This document shows positions 9,452 through 17,786 of a DNA stretch of 64,000 nt, one piece after another (position 1 is the first letter of the stretch; the number at the start of each line of letters is the position of its first letter). This stretch comes from Paenibacillus xylanilyticus. GTDB lineage: Bacteria; Bacillota; Bacilli; Paenibacillales; Paenibacillaceae. The notes under the pieces were generated by a model that ran no database searches, was not told the origin of the DNA, and saw nothing but the letters and a program-made list of their open reading frames with translations. The stretch covers positions 5,705,501 through 5,769,500 of the forward strand of contig NZ_CP044310.1 of assembly GCF_009664365.1 (NCBI RefSeq), given 5' to 3'. The translations under genes and the position numbers were made by a program.

Positions 9452-12400
9452 TTACTCCACTCCGACCTCTGAACCCTCAAGGTTGAGGCTGAGCTTATCG
9501 CTCGCAGCGTCATCTTCATCGTCCATTTCTTTCATTTCAATCTCTTGTTCATCTTCACTCAAAATCTTAACGTCCATACCCAAGCTTTGCAGCTCTTTGA
9601 TCAATACTTTGAACGATTCAGGAACACCCGGCTCCGGAACATTCTCACCTTTGACAATGGACTCATATGTTTTCACCCGACCAACAACATCATCGGACTT
9701 AACAGTCAAGATTTCTTGCAGGGTATAGGCAGCGCCGTATGCTTCAAGCGCCCAAACCTCCATCTCCCCGAAACGCTGACCACCGAATTGGGCTTTACCA
9801 CCCAGCGGCTGTTGCGTAACGAGTGAGTAAGGACCTGTGGAACGAGCATGGATTTTATCATCAACCATGTGCGCCAGCTTGATCATGTGCATGACGCCGA
9901 CAGTTACTTCACGTTCAAACTCTTCACCCGTACGGCCATCGTACAGAACGGTTTTACCATTACGCTGCATACCTGCTTCTTCCATCGTATCGAAGACGTC
10001 ATACTCTTTCGCTCCGTCGAATACAGGGGTAGCTACGTGGATACCGAGCTGCATAGCAGCCATACCCAAGTGAACTTCGAGCACTTGACCGATGTTCATC
10101 CGGGAAGGTACGCCCAGCGGGTTAAGAACGATTTGAACCGGTGTTCCGTCCGGCAGGAATGGCATATCTTCTTCCGGCAGGATACGGGCCACGACCCCTT
10201 TGTTACCGTGACGTCCGGCCATTTTATCACCCTCGGAGATTTTCCGTTTTTGAGCGATATAGACACGAACGAGCTGGTTAACACCTGGAGGCAGTTCATC
10301 ACCGTTTTCACGGGTAAATACTTTCACGTCTACGACGATCCCGTCAGTACCGTGAGGCACACGCAAGGACGTATCACGAACTTCACGTGCTTTCTCACCG
10401 AAGATTGCATGCAGGAGACGTTCCTCCGCAGTCAGTTCAGTTACACCTTTAGGCGTTACTTTACCAACCAGGATATCGCCAGCAGCGATTTCGGCACCAA
10501 TCCGGATAATACCACGCTCATCGAGGTTACGCAGCGCTTCTTCCCCTACGTTAGGGATGTCACGTGTGATCTCTTCAGGTCCGAGCTTGGTATCACGCGC
10601 TTCTGACTCATACTCCTCGATGTGGATGGATGTGTAAACATCTTCCTTCACGAGTTTTTCACTAAGCAGAATCGCATCCTCGTAGTTGTAACCTTCCCAA
10701 GTCATGAAGGCAACAACGACGTTGCGTCCCAAAGCCAATTCGCCCATTTCCGTCGAAGGACCGTCAGCGAGGATGTCGCCAGCTTTGACAACAGCACCAC
10801 GTTTGACAATCGGACGTTGGTTAATGCATGTTCCTTGGTTCGAACGCATAAATTTGTGTAATTTATATTTAACGATATCGCCTTTAACTTCTTGGCCATC
10901 TACCTCTTCCACACGACGGAGCCAGATTTCATTCGCAGAAGAACGTTCAATAATCCCGTCATATTTGGAGACAATACATACACCGGAATCTTTTGCAGCT
11001 TTGTGTTCCATACCCGTACCTACGAGCGGAGCTTTAGGAATCAAGAGAGGAACCGCCTGCCGCTGCATGTTGGATCCCATCAGTGCGCGGTTGGAGTCAT
11101 CGTTTTCAAGGAACGGAATGAGCGCCGTAGCGACGGATACAACTTGTTTAGGAGATACGTCCATGTAGTCAACGCGCTCGCTCGGCATCGTAAGGATGTT
11201 ATCCGATTGTTTGTTGTAACGTACAATGATCGCTTCTTCCGCAAAAGTTCCATCTTCATTCAGTTTCGCGTTCGCTTGAGCGACAACGTAGTTGTCCTCT
11301 TCGTCTGCTGTCAGATAATCGATTTGCTCGGTTACGACACCAGTCTTCGGATCTACCCAGCGATATGGAGCTTCAATGAAACCATATTCGTTCACACGGG
11401 CAAATGTAGACAAGGAGTTGATCAAACCAATGTTTGGTCCCTCTGGAGTCTCGATTGGACACATCCGGCCATAGTGGGATGGATGGACGTCACGGACTTC
11501 CATGCCTGCACGCTCACGTGTCAAACCGCCCGGTCCGAGTGCGGACAGACGACGTTTATGCGTCAATTCACCCAGAGGGTTCGTTTGATCCATAAACTGT
11601 GACAATTGGGAGCTACCGAAGAACTCTTTAATGGATGCAATTACAGGACGTATGTTAATCAATGCCTGTGGCGTGATCACGTTAGCATCCTGAATGGACA
11701 TTCTCTCACGAACAACACGTTCCATACGAGACAAACCGATACGGAATTGGTTCTGCAAGAGTTCACCAACCGAACGCAGACGACGGTTACCCAGGTGATC
11801 GATATCATCTGTGCTTCCGATGCCGTGCAGAAGGTTAATGAAGTAACTGATTGAAGAAATGATGTCTGCCGGCGTTACGTTCTTCACTGATTTATCAATG
11901 TTAGCATTGGCAATCAGCTTAACGACTTTACCATCTTCAATCGGCGAGAACACGTCAATCGTTTGCATTGGGATATCATTCGCATCCAGAACTCCGTTAG
12001 CTACGTGATACGTACGGAAGCCAACACTCTTCTCCAGATAAGGCATGATTTCATCGAGCAAACGACGGTCTACCATTTGACCTGCTTCGGCGATAATTTC
12101 GCCAGTTTCAGTATCAACGAGAGACTCAGCCAAACGTTGATTGAACAAACGGTTTTTGATGTGTAGCTTTTTGTTGATTTTGTAACGACCAACGTTAGCC
12201 AGGTCATATCGTTTTGGATCAAAGAAACGAGCTACGAGCAAGCTTTTCGCGTTATCCAGCGTTGGTGGCTCGCCCGGACGAAGACGCTCATAAATTTCAA
12301 TCAGCGCTTTCTCCGTGGAATCCGTATTGTCTTTGTCCAGCGTGTTGCGAATATATTCGTCATTACCGAGCAGATCCAGAATCTCAGCGTCTGTGCCAAA

Positions 12401-12997
12401 ACCAAGAGCACGCAGGAGAACCGTAACTGGAATTTTACGTGTACGGTCGATCCGGACGTATACAACATCCTTCGCGTCCATCTCCAATTCGAGCCAAGCG
12501 CCGCGGTTAGGAATAACTGTAGCGGTATACGTTTTTTTGGCGTTCTTATCTACTTTGGTACTGAAGTAAACGCTAGGAGAGCGAACCAACTGGCTGACAA
12601 TAACCCGTTCCGCACCATTAATAATAAATGTGCCGGTTTCGGTCATCAGCGGGAAATCTCCCATGAATACTTCCTGCTCTTTGACTTCGCCGGTTTCCTT
12701 ATTAATGAGCCGGACTTTGACCCGAAGCGGTGCTGCATAAGTAACGTCACGCTCTTTCGCGTCGTCTACTGTATACTTCGGTTCACCGAGACTGTAATCG
12801 ATAAATTCCAAAATCAAGTTGCCTGTAAAATCCTGGATCGGCGAGATATCCTGGAACATTTCGCGCAACCCTTCCTCCAAAAACCAATCGTAAGATTTTT
12901 GTTGGATCTCAATCAGGTTCGGAACTTCGAGTATCTCGTTAATTCGTGCATAACTGCGCCGAGTGCGTCGACCATATTGAACAAGATGTCCTGCCAA
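9452..12997 (-). CDS. rpoB: RNA polymerase beta subunit
   Basis: Beta is the second large catalytic subunit and the rifampicin target. The start is assigned to TTG at 12997 (MAGHLVQYGRRTRRSYARI), which aligns with Bacillus RpoB and has a GAGGGGTGAG site just upstream; another TTG six codons earlier is less likely. The product is 1181 aa. The rifampicin cluster reads SQLSQFMDQTNPLGELTHKR and then RLSALGPGG, so the common resistance sites (Asp, His, Ser) are wild type. The C-terminal acidic tail EMDDEDDAAS resembles other Bacillales. A long leader with its own promoter precedes the gene. Confidence 0.98.
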   Translation of the reverse strand: MAGHLVQYGRRTRRSYARINEILEVPNLIEIQQKSYDWFLEEGLREMFQDISPIQDFTGNLILEFIDYSLGEPKYTVDDAKERDVTYAAPLRVKVRLINKETGEVKEQEVFMGDFPLMTETGTFIINGAERVIVSQLVRSPSVYFSTKVDKNAKKTYTATVIPNRGAWLELEMDAKDVVYVRIDRTRKIPVTVLLRALGFGTDAEILDLLGNDEYIRNTLDKDNTDSTEKALIEIYERLRPGEPPTLDNAKSLLVARFFDPKRYDLANVGRYKINKKLHIKNRLFNQRLAESLVDTETGEIIAEAGQMVDRRLLDEIMPYLEKSVGFRTYHVANGVLDANDIPMQTIDVFSPIEDGKVVKLIANANIDKSVKNVTPADIISSISYFINLLHGIGSTDDIDHLGNRRLRSVGELLQNQFRIGLSRMERVVRERMSIQDANVITPQALINIRPVIASIKEFFGSSQLSQFMDQTNPLGELTHKRRLSALGPGGLTRERAGMEVRDVHPSHYGRMCPIETPEGPNIGLINSLSTFARVNEYGFIEAPYRWVDPKTGVVTEQIDYLTADEEDNYVVAQANAKLNEDGTFAEEAIIVRYNKQSDNILTMPSERVDYMDVSPKQVVSVATALIPFLENDDSNRALMGSNMQRQAVPLLIPKAPLVGTGMEHKAAKDSGVCIVSKYDGIIERSSANEIWLRRVEEVDGQEVKGDIVKYKLHKFMRSNQGTCINQRPIVKRGAVVKAGDILADGPSTEMGELALGRNVVVAFMTWEGYNYEDAILLSEKLVKEDVYTSIHIEEYESEARDTKLGPEEITRDIPNVGEEALRNLDERGIIRIGAEIAAGDILVGKVTPKGVTELTAEERLLHAIFGEKAREVRDTSLRVPHGTDGIVVDVKVFTRENGDELPPGVNQLVRVYIAQKRKISEGDKMAGRHGNKGVVARILPEEDMPFLPDGTPVQIVLNPLGVPSRMNIGQVLEVHLGMAAMQLGIHVATPVFDGAKEYDVFDTMEEAGMQRNGKTVLYDGRTGEEFEREVTVGVMHMIKLAHMVDDKIHARSTGPYSLVTQQPLGGKAQFGGQRFGEMEVWALEAYGAAYTLQEILTVKSDDVVGRVKTYESIVKGENVPEPGVPESFKVLIKELQSLGMDVKILSEDEQEIEMKEMDDEDDAASDKLSLNLEGSEVGVE

Positions 12998-13100
12998 CTT
13001 AAACTCACCCCTCAATGTCTACTCACTTTAAAAATTTCGTTGCGAACCTCTGTTTGTAACCTTATAATGGTACACATACAGAGCAAAGCAATGCATCCAC

Positions 13101-13144
13101 AAATAAAGAAAAGCCCTTACTCGAATGTCGTTCGAAAAAAGAGC
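13101..13144 (-). terminator. Possible attenuator hairpin in the rpoB leader
   Basis: On the minus strand the arms 13131-13144 and 13113-13125 pair (about 13 bp with one mismatch and wobbles, UCGAA/UUCGA next to the loop) around a 5-nt loop. The hairpin is followed by TTTTCTTTATTT (complement of 13101-13112). It lies about 105 nt upstream of the rpoB start and inside the transcript expected from the promoter at 13312-13340. That position suggests premature termination control of rpoBC. I infer it from fold and position only. Confidence 0.5.
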
Positions 13145-13210
13145 AACTTTGATCGGCGGATGTCTTCCAAAATCATACTTATCCCCAGTTTGCCCAAAAT
13201 GTACATATTA

Positions 13211-13247
13211 TACGCCAAACGTAGGCATAATAAGCCCGTTCGGCGTA
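13211..13247 (-). other. Stem-loop in the rpoB leader
   Basis: Arms 13211-13226 and 13234-13247 pair over about 14 bp with a 2-nt bulge and one wobble, closing a 7-nt AU loop. It lies upstream of the attenuator-like hairpin in the same leader. The whole 12998-13390 interval holds leader RNA, these two hairpins and the promoter; I see no gene in it. Confidence 0.5.
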
Positions 13248-13311
13248 AAAAAAGATTGACATTTTTAGTTAGCTAAAGCCAAGTAGGGCATCTTAATACT
13301 GACATTTTACA

Positions 13312-13340
13312 ATAATACCACGACCTGAATTTCAAGTCAA
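13312..13340 (-). promoter_or_regulatory. Promoter of rpoBC
   Basis: -35 TTGACT (13335-13340), a 17-bp spacer and -10 TATTAT (13312-13317) on the minus strand, about 50 bp after the rsmC-like gene. It would produce a leader of about 300 nt before rpoB. Confidence 0.7.
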
Positions 13341-13390
13341 TAGTCCTATTGCAAAAAAAATGCTCCCCTGCTTACTTTACAAATCGGAAA

Positions 13391-14008
13391 CTACCCTTCG
13401 GACGAGTCCCCCGTTTTCACCGCTTTGAAAATCCGGTAGCCTTTATCTTTCGTTACTTCTTCCACTCTTCCAAACAAGGATTCCAGCTTCGCTTTTGCGG
13501 AAGGAGCCCCTTGCTTTTTCTGAATGACAATCCACAACGAACCACCTACCTTCAGATGCTGATACGCCTGCTCAAAAATGGTATGAACGGTTTCCTTCCC
13601 TGCTCGAATCGGCGGGTTGGTTAGAACTGCGTCAAAGTCCCTCTGGTTCACTTCAGAAAGTAGATTACTTTGTAATACCGTTACATTCGTGATTCCATTT
13701 GCTTTTGCATTTTCTCTGGAAAGCTCAACCGCTCTCTCGTTGATATCGATCATGGTGACATGTCCTTCGGGTACAAGCTTGGCTGCCGTAAGACCAATTG
13801 GTCCATACCCGCAACCCACATCCAGAACATGAGCCCCAGCAGTTAACTCTACTGCATCAATCAGTACTCTGCTGCCGTAATCGATTCCGCTCTTGGAAAA
13901 TACACCTGCATCGGTAACGAATCGCAATTTCCATCCACGAAGCTCCGCTTCCGTTGCCCGTCTGTCATGTGCGACCTGCGGTTTGTCCGAATAATAATGA
14001 TTGGACAT
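13391..14008 (-). CDS. Class I SAM methyltransferase, RsmC-like (YbxB)
   Basis: This 205-aa protein has the SAM-binding motif VLDVGCGYGPIGL and the N(D)PP-type catalytic motif LTNPPIRAGK found in RNA or protein amino-group methyltransferases. It matches B. subtilis YbxB, which has an RsmC-like domain (16S rRNA G1207 N2-methylation in E. coli) and sits at the same place between rplL and rpoB. The start MSNHYYSDKP at 14008 aligns with YbxB; a GTG four codons earlier is possible. The C-terminal residues are probably dispensable. The rRNA substrate is inferred from the family. Confidence 0.9.
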   Translation of the reverse strand: MSNHYYSDKPQVAHDRRATEAELRGWKLRFVTDAGVFSKSGIDYGSRVLIDAVELTAGAHVLDVGCGYGPIGLTAAKLVPEGHVTMIDINERAVELSRENAKANGITNVTVLQSNLLSEVNQRDFDAVLTNPPIRAGKETVHTIFEQAYQHLKVGGSLWIVIQKKQGAPSAKAKLESLFGRVEEVTKDKGYRIFKAVKTGDSSEG

Positions 14009-14039
14009 GTCCTCACTCACTTTCCATATACAATTACAG

Positions 14040-14075
14040 CAACAAACCCCTTGATATAAGTCAAGGGGTTTGTTG
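14040..14075 (-). other. Perfect 15-bp hairpin between rplL and rsmC-like gene
   Basis: Arms 14040-14054 and 14061-14075 are perfectly complementary, around a 6-nt loop. On the minus strand the arm ends in GGGGTTTGTTG with no further U-tract. It may be a partial terminator or RNase site that lowers readthrough from the highly expressed rplJL into downstream genes, analogous to the rplL-rpoB junction of other bacteria. Confidence 0.6.
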
Positions 14076-14104
14076 TTTTGTTCATTTAGCTTGTAAAAGC
14101 CAAA

Positions 14105-14467
14105 TTATTTAACTTCGATTGTAGCGCCTGCTTCTTCCAATTTAGCTTTGATGGATTCAGCTTCTTCTTTGCTAACTTTTTCTTTCAATGCTTTTGGAGC
14201 ATTGTCAACTACTTCTTTAGCTTCTTTCAGGCCAAGACCTGTGATTTCACGAACTGCTTTGATAACGTTGATTTTGGAAGCGCCAGCGCTTGCCAAGATT
14301 ACGTCGAACTCGGATTGCTCAGCTTCTGCTGCAGCAGCTCCGCCACCTGCAACAGCTACTGGAGCTGCAGCAGTTACGCCGAATTCTTCTTCGATTGCTT
14401 TAACAAGATCGTTCAGTTCCAGTACAGTCATGCCTTTGATTGCTTCCAAGATTTGCTCTTTACTCAT
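14105..14467 (-). CDS. rplL: 50S ribosomal protein L7/L12
   Basis: L7/L12 forms the flexible ribosomal stalk that recruits translation GTPases. At 120 aa it has the N-terminal dimerisation domain (MSKEQILEAIKGMTVLELND), an Ala-rich hinge near residues 35-50, and the C-terminal factor-binding domain with KAVREITGLGLKEAKEVVD. The GGAGGTTCAATC site precedes the ATG. It is co-transcribed with rplJ, 72 bp away. Confidence 0.98.
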   Translation of the reverse strand: MSKEQILEAIKGMTVLELNDLVKAIEEEFGVTAAAPVAVAGGGAAAAEAEQSEFDVILASAGASKINVIKAVREITGLGLKEAKEVVDNAPKALKEKVSKEEAESIKAKLEEAGATIEVK

Positions 14468-14539
14468 GATTGAACCTCCATATATAATTTTATTTTTTTG
14501 TCATTCAATGCTGCCTAAGCAGCGATCAGATCAAGTAGC

Positions 14540-15043
14540 TTACGCGCCTTGTTCTTCTTTTTCCGCAACAGCTTTAACCGCAAGCGCGAAGTTGCGCACT
14601 GGCGCTTGAAGCACGCTGAGGAGCATGGAGAGGAGACCTTCGCGGGATGGCAGTTCTGCCAATGCCTTAACTTCTTCTACTCCGATTACACGACCTTCAA
14701 CAACTGCACCTTTCAATTCCAGTGCGTCGTTCTTTTTAGCGAAGTCGTTCAGAATTTTGGCTGGAGCCACAGCATCTTCGGCGCTGAATGCAATTGCAGT
14801 AGGACCTGTAAGAACGCTATCGAGTTCTGTCAGTTCTGCTGCAGCAGTCGCACGGCGAAGCAATGTGTTTTTCAGCACTTGGAATTCGATTCCGGCTTCA
14901 CGAAGCTGCTTACGCAGCTCAGTTACTTGGGCAACGTTCAGACCGCGATAGTCAACAACAACTGTCGTAGCGCTCTCGCGCAATTTCGCTGTTACTGCAT
15001 CAACGGACTCTTGTTTTGCTTGAATCACTTTTGCGTTTGCCAA
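14540..15043 (-). CDS. rplJ: 50S ribosomal protein L10
   Basis: L10 anchors L7/L12 dimers to the ribosome and represses its own operon through the leader RNA. The start is set at TTG 15041-15043 because AGGAGGTG lies 6 nt upstream; an upstream GTG at 15050-15052 is part of that very site. The product (167 aa) begins MANAKVIQAKQES and contains VVDYRGLNVAQVTELRKQLR. The C-terminal helix (residues about 140-165) that binds L12 is present. The operon is preceded by an L10 leader and two promoters. Confidence 0.96.
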   Translation of the reverse strand: MANAKVIQAKQESVDAVTAKLRESATTVVVDYRGLNVAQVTELRKQLREAGIEFQVLKNTLLRRATAAAELTELDSVLTGPTAIAFSAEDAVAPAKILNDFAKKNDALELKGAVVEGRVIGVEEVKALAELPSREGLLSMLLSVLQAPVRNFALAVKAVAEKEEQGA

Positions 15044-15074
15044 ACTGTACACCTCCTGATCAAATTTATCCCAT

Positions 15075-15187
15075 TAAGAAAAGCCTCCGTAGAATCACGA
15101 AGGCTTGATATATACTCATCATCGATTTACATCGTTCTAAGTTCTATAATCATACCTCGGTAGGAAATTAAGCCTGATGGCACCTAC
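15075..15187 (-). ncRNA. L10 leader (autoregulatory 5' UTR of rplJL)
   Basis: The sequence between the tandem promoters and rplJ has the features of the Bacillota L10 leader: a CCTACCGAGG segment (complement near 15155-15165) followed by a terminator-like hairpin. The hairpin arms are 15081-15090 and 15097-15106 (10 bp, one wobble), followed on the minus strand by TTCTTAAT. L10(L12)4 binding is known to regulate such leaders. The exact fold was not computed. Confidence 0.75.
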
Positions 15188-15216
15188 TGTCTACGGCAAG
15201 CATATTCAAATGTCAA
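15188..15216 (-). promoter_or_regulatory. Possible proximal promoter of rplJL
   Basis: A perfect -35 TTGACA (15211-15216) is followed after 17 bp by TAGACA (15188-15193), a weak -10. It lies just upstream of the L10 leader. Confidence 0.45.
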
Positions 15217-15246
15217 CGGTCAGTCACTCGGACTCACAACTTTTAT

Positions 15247-15275
15247 ATCATATCAAAACAGAACAAGTCTGTCAA
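15247..15275 (-). promoter_or_regulatory. Main promoter of rplJL
   Basis: -35 TTGACA (15270-15275), 17-bp spacer, -10 TATGAT (15247-15252). The -35 begins only 6 bp after the rplA stop, so rplJL can be expressed separately from rplKA. Confidence 0.8.
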
Positions 15276-15281
15276 CAGATA

Positions 15282-15974
15282 TTATCTAAAAGAAGCTGCG
15301 TTCACGCGTGCGCCAGGGCCCATCGTGGAAGAAAGAGAAACATTCTTCAGATAAACACCTTTTGCTGCCGCCGGTTTAGCACGGTTCAGAGCGTCCATGA
15401 GAGCTTTCAAGTTCTCGTTCAGTTGCTCTGCAGAGAAAGATGCTTTACCGATCGGTGCATGAATTTGACCTGCACGATCCAGACGATATTCGATTTTACC
15501 GGCTTTAATTTCTTGAACAGCCTTAGTTACATCGAAAGTTACCGTTCCGGCTTTAGGGTTAGGCATCAGACCTTTACCGCCGAGCAGTCGGCCCAATTTA
15601 CCTACTTCACTCATCATATCTGGTGTCGCTACGCAGACGTCGAATTCGAACCAGCCTTGTTGGATTTTGTTGATCATGTCTGCATCACCAACATAGTCCG
15701 CGCCAGCCGCTTCCGCTTCTTTCGCTTTGTCACCTTTTGCAAATACCAATACGCGTTGTGTTTTACCTGTGCCGTGTGGCAAGACAACTACACCACGTAC
15801 AGCCTGGTCTTGCTTACGTGGGTCAACGCCCAAGCGTACTGCTGCTTCGATTGTTTCATCGAATTTTGCAGTGGCTGCCTTTTTCACAAGCTCTACAGCT
15901 TCTGAAGGCTCGTAAGTTGCTTCGCTGTCGATCAGCTTAGCAGCTTCCAGGTATTTTTTACCGTGTTTAGCCAT
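15282..15974 (-). CDS. rplA: 50S ribosomal protein L1
   Basis: L1 forms the mobile stalk near the E site and is a translational repressor. The start MAKHGKKYLEAAKLID at 15974 has AAAGGAGGAATATAAC upstream; the frame extends 14 codons further but without support. The product is 230 aa, the normal length. The internal GGKGLMPNPKAGTVT motif is the L1 signature. It follows rplK, separated by a hairpin at 16022-16040. Confidence 0.98.
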   Translation of the reverse strand: MAKHGKKYLEAAKLIDSEATYEPSEAVELVKKAATAKFDETIEAAVRLGVDPRKQDQAVRGVVVLPHGTGKTQRVLVFAKGDKAKEAEAAGADYVGDADMINKIQQGWFEFDVCVATPDMMSEVGKLGRLLGGKGLMPNPKAGTVTFDVTKAVQEIKAGKIEYRLDRAGQIHAPIGKASFSAEQLNENLKALMDALNRAKPAAAKGVYLKNVSLSSTMGPGARVNAASFR

Positions 15975-16021
15975 GTTATATTCCTCCTTTGTGGTTTTAG
16001 CGGATATACCTCCCACATCAA

Positions 16022-16040
16022 CCGGCCGCGAATCGGCCGG
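16022..16040 (-). other. GC-rich hairpin between rplK and rplA
   Basis: CCGGCCG (16022-16028) and CGGCCGG (16034-16040) form a perfect 7-bp stem with a 5-nt loop. L1 autoregulation often uses a structured element near here, but I do not see a clear match to the L1-binding rRNA motif, so the role is open. Confidence 0.5.
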
Positions 16041-16069
16041 CTTTACGAAGCCATGTTTCAGATGAAAAA

Positions 16070-16495
16070 TTAGTCTTCGATGGTGATACCCATGCTACGG
16101 GCAGTACCTTCGACCATACGCATTGCGGACTCAACGTTCGCTGCATTCAGGTCAGGCATTTTTTGTTCTGCGATTTGACGTACCGCATCACGTTTAACAG
16201 TAGCAACTTTTTTCTTGTTCGGTTCGCCGGATCCTTTTTCCACTTTAGCTGCCACTTTCAACAGAACTGCTGCTGGTGGAGTTTTAGTGATGAAAGTAAA
16301 GGAACGGTCCTCGAACACTGTGATTTCAACAGGAATAATCAATCCCGCTTGATCGGCTGTACGAGCGTTGAACTCTTTACAGAATGCCATGATGTTGACA
16401 CCTGCTTGACCCAAAGCTGGACCTACCGGAGGCGCTGGATTCGCTTTACCTGCTGGAATTTGCAGTTTTACCATTTTGATTACCTTTTTTGCCAT
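16070..16495 (-). CDS. rplK: 50S ribosomal protein L11
   Basis: L11 binds the GTPase-associated centre of 23S rRNA and is required for RelA-type stringent signalling. The start MAKKVIKMVKLQIPAGKANP at 16495 has AAGGAGGTG upstream. The 141-aa length is exact for the family, and the Pro-rich N-terminal NPAPPVGPALGQAGVNI signature is intact. The gene follows nusG. Confidence 0.98.
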   Translation of the reverse strand: MAKKVIKMVKLQIPAGKANPAPPVGPALGQAGVNIMAFCKEFNARTADQAGLIIPVEITVFEDRSFTFITKTPPAAVLLKVAAKVEKGSGEPNKKKVATVKRDAVRQIAEQKMPDLNAANVESAMRMVEGTARSMGITIED

Positions 16496-16563
16496 GATTG
16501 ACACCTCCTTGCAAAATAGTGGTTAACGAACCTTTCGGTCCTCCCACAAGAAACTTGAAGAGA

Positions 16564-17097
16564 CTATATCTTCTCCACTTGCGTATATTCCAACTCAAGC
16601 GGTGTTTCCCGTCCAAACATGTTCACATGCACTTTCAACTTGCTTTTGTCTACCAAAATTTCTTCCACGGAGCCCACAAAATTCGCAAAAGGACCAACTT
16701 TAATTCGTACGGATTCCTTAATGTCGAATTCAATTTTCGGCTTCGGCTCAACCATACCCATGTGCTTCAGAATTTGTTCCACTTCTTCAGGCAACAGAGC
16801 AGTTGGTTTGGACCCGGAACCTGTCGAACCGACAAATCCCGTAACACCCGGTGTATTGCGAACAACATACCAAGAGTCATCCGTTTGGATCATTTCCACC
16901 AAGACATAGCCGGGGTAAACTTTACGCATAACGGTCTTTTTCTTACCGTCCTTGTTTACCACTTCTTCTTCCATAGGAACAAGAACGCGGAATATCTTGT
17001 CTTCCATGCCCATGGACTCTACGCGTTTTTCCAAATTGGCTTTGACCTTATTCTCATACCCTGAGTAGGTATGAACGACGTACCATCTTTTTTCCAT
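16564..17097 (-). CDS. nusG: Transcription termination/antitermination factor NusG
   Basis: NusG binds RNA polymerase and modulates pausing and elongation. The 177-aa protein has the NGN domain (MEKRWYVVHTYSGYENKV ... YPGYVLVEM) and a C-terminal KOW domain with VRIKVGPFANFVGSVEEI. It lies between secE and rplK, as in most bacteria. AGGTGGCTTGAT precedes the ATG. Confidence 0.98.
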   Translation of the reverse strand: MEKRWYVVHTYSGYENKVKANLEKRVESMGMEDKIFRVLVPMEEEVVNKDGKKKTVMRKVYPGYVLVEMIQTDDSWYVVRNTPGVTGFVGSTGSGSKPTALLPEEVEQILKHMGMVEPKPKIEFDIKESVRIKVGPFANFVGSVEEILVDKSKLKVHVNMFGRETPLELEYTQVEKI

Positions 17098-17119
17098 ATC
17101 AAGCCACCTGGGACCCTTC

Positions 17120-17311
17120 TTAAATAATCGCTTCGATCACAGCGGAGATGCCGATATCAACGACCCAAAAAAACAGCGTCATAACCACAACAGTACCAAG
17201 AACGATCAATGTGTAGTTGGTCAGCTCTTTACGATTAGGCCAGCGAACTTTTTTAAGTTCAGCCCAGCTTTCTGAGAAAAAGGAAATCAGAGATTTGAAA
17301 CTACGTTTCAC
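17120..17311 (-). CDS. secE: Preprotein translocase subunit SecE
   Basis: SecE is the small membrane subunit that clamps SecY. The start is GTG at 17309-17311 (MKRSFKSLISFFSES), because GGGAGGTG lies just upstream; an upstream TTG at 17329 would overlap that site. The 63-aa product has the conserved amphipathic ELKKVRWPNRKEL segment and one transmembrane helix (LIVLGTVVVMTLFFWVVDIG). It sits between rpmG and nusG. Confidence 0.95.
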   Translation of the reverse strand: MKRSFKSLISFFSESWAELKKVRWPNRKELTNYTLIVLGTVVVMTLFFWVVDIGISAVIEAII

Positions 17312-17332
17312 GCCGACTACACCTCCCAAAAA

Positions 17333-17482
17333 CTATCTGGTTTCGCGATGAGAAGTCTGCTCGTTACAAAACTTGCAAAATTTCTTCATCTCCATGCGGT
17401 CGGGGTGATTACGCTTGTTTTTTGTCGTAGTGTAATTTCTTTGTTTGCAGTTTGTACAAGCCAAAGTAATAATTACCCGCAT
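17333..17482 (-). CDS. rpmG: 50S ribosomal protein L33, zinc-binding type
   Basis: A 49-aa L33 begins MRVIITLACTNC and ends EQTSHRETR. Cys pairs at residues 9/12 and 36/39 form the zinc ribbon, so this is the C+ form. GGGAGGTG lies upstream of the ATG. The gene leads the rpmG-secE-nusG group behind the promoter at 17571-17599. Bacillota usually carry additional L33 copies, some zinc-free, elsewhere. Confidence 0.96.
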   Translation of the reverse strand: MRVIITLACTNCKQRNYTTTKNKRNHPDRMEMKKFCKFCNEQTSHRETR

Positions 17483-17570
17483 GATGTACACCTCCCGAAG
17501 ACTTCCACTTTAAAGCAGAGTCTCTAAATTGATCCTAAAAAAAAGCCGCGAATTTAGGCCTACCTAAAAC

Positions 17571-17599
17571 ACTTTATCATAAGGGTATAACCATGTCAA
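17571..17599 (-). promoter_or_regulatory. Promoter of rpmG-secE-nusG
   Basis: -35 TTGACA (17594-17599), 17-bp spacer, and an extended -10 TGATAAAGT (hexamer at 17571-17576). It lies about 90 bp upstream of rpmG. The 17483-17786 interval also contains the sigH terminator and no gene. Confidence 0.75.
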
Positions 17600-17739
17600 T
17601 GAAAGAATAGCCTTTCATCACTGGTAAAAGTTCCGTTCAAAAAATGTGTAGTTCGGGCGTCTCTGATTTTTCTCTTCTCCTGCTTGGACCAAGCGATTAC
17701 TAGTATTATCAATCTTTTGACTTATAAACTTAGAGCAGC

Positions 17740-17763
17740 AAAAAAAGACTCAAACACCGAGCC
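17740..17763 (-). terminator. Terminator of sigH
   Basis: Arms 17757-17763 and 17747-17753 pair (with wobbles) around a 3-nt loop and are followed on the minus strand by TTTTTT. It lies 24 bp past the sigH stop. Confidence 0.7.
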
Positions 17764-17786
17764 TTTTCCGTCAATAGCAACATTGT

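Noticed and set aside
13256..13261. TTGACA on the plus strand near the rpoB promoter
   Set aside because: No -10 at the correct distance and no plus-strand gene downstream.
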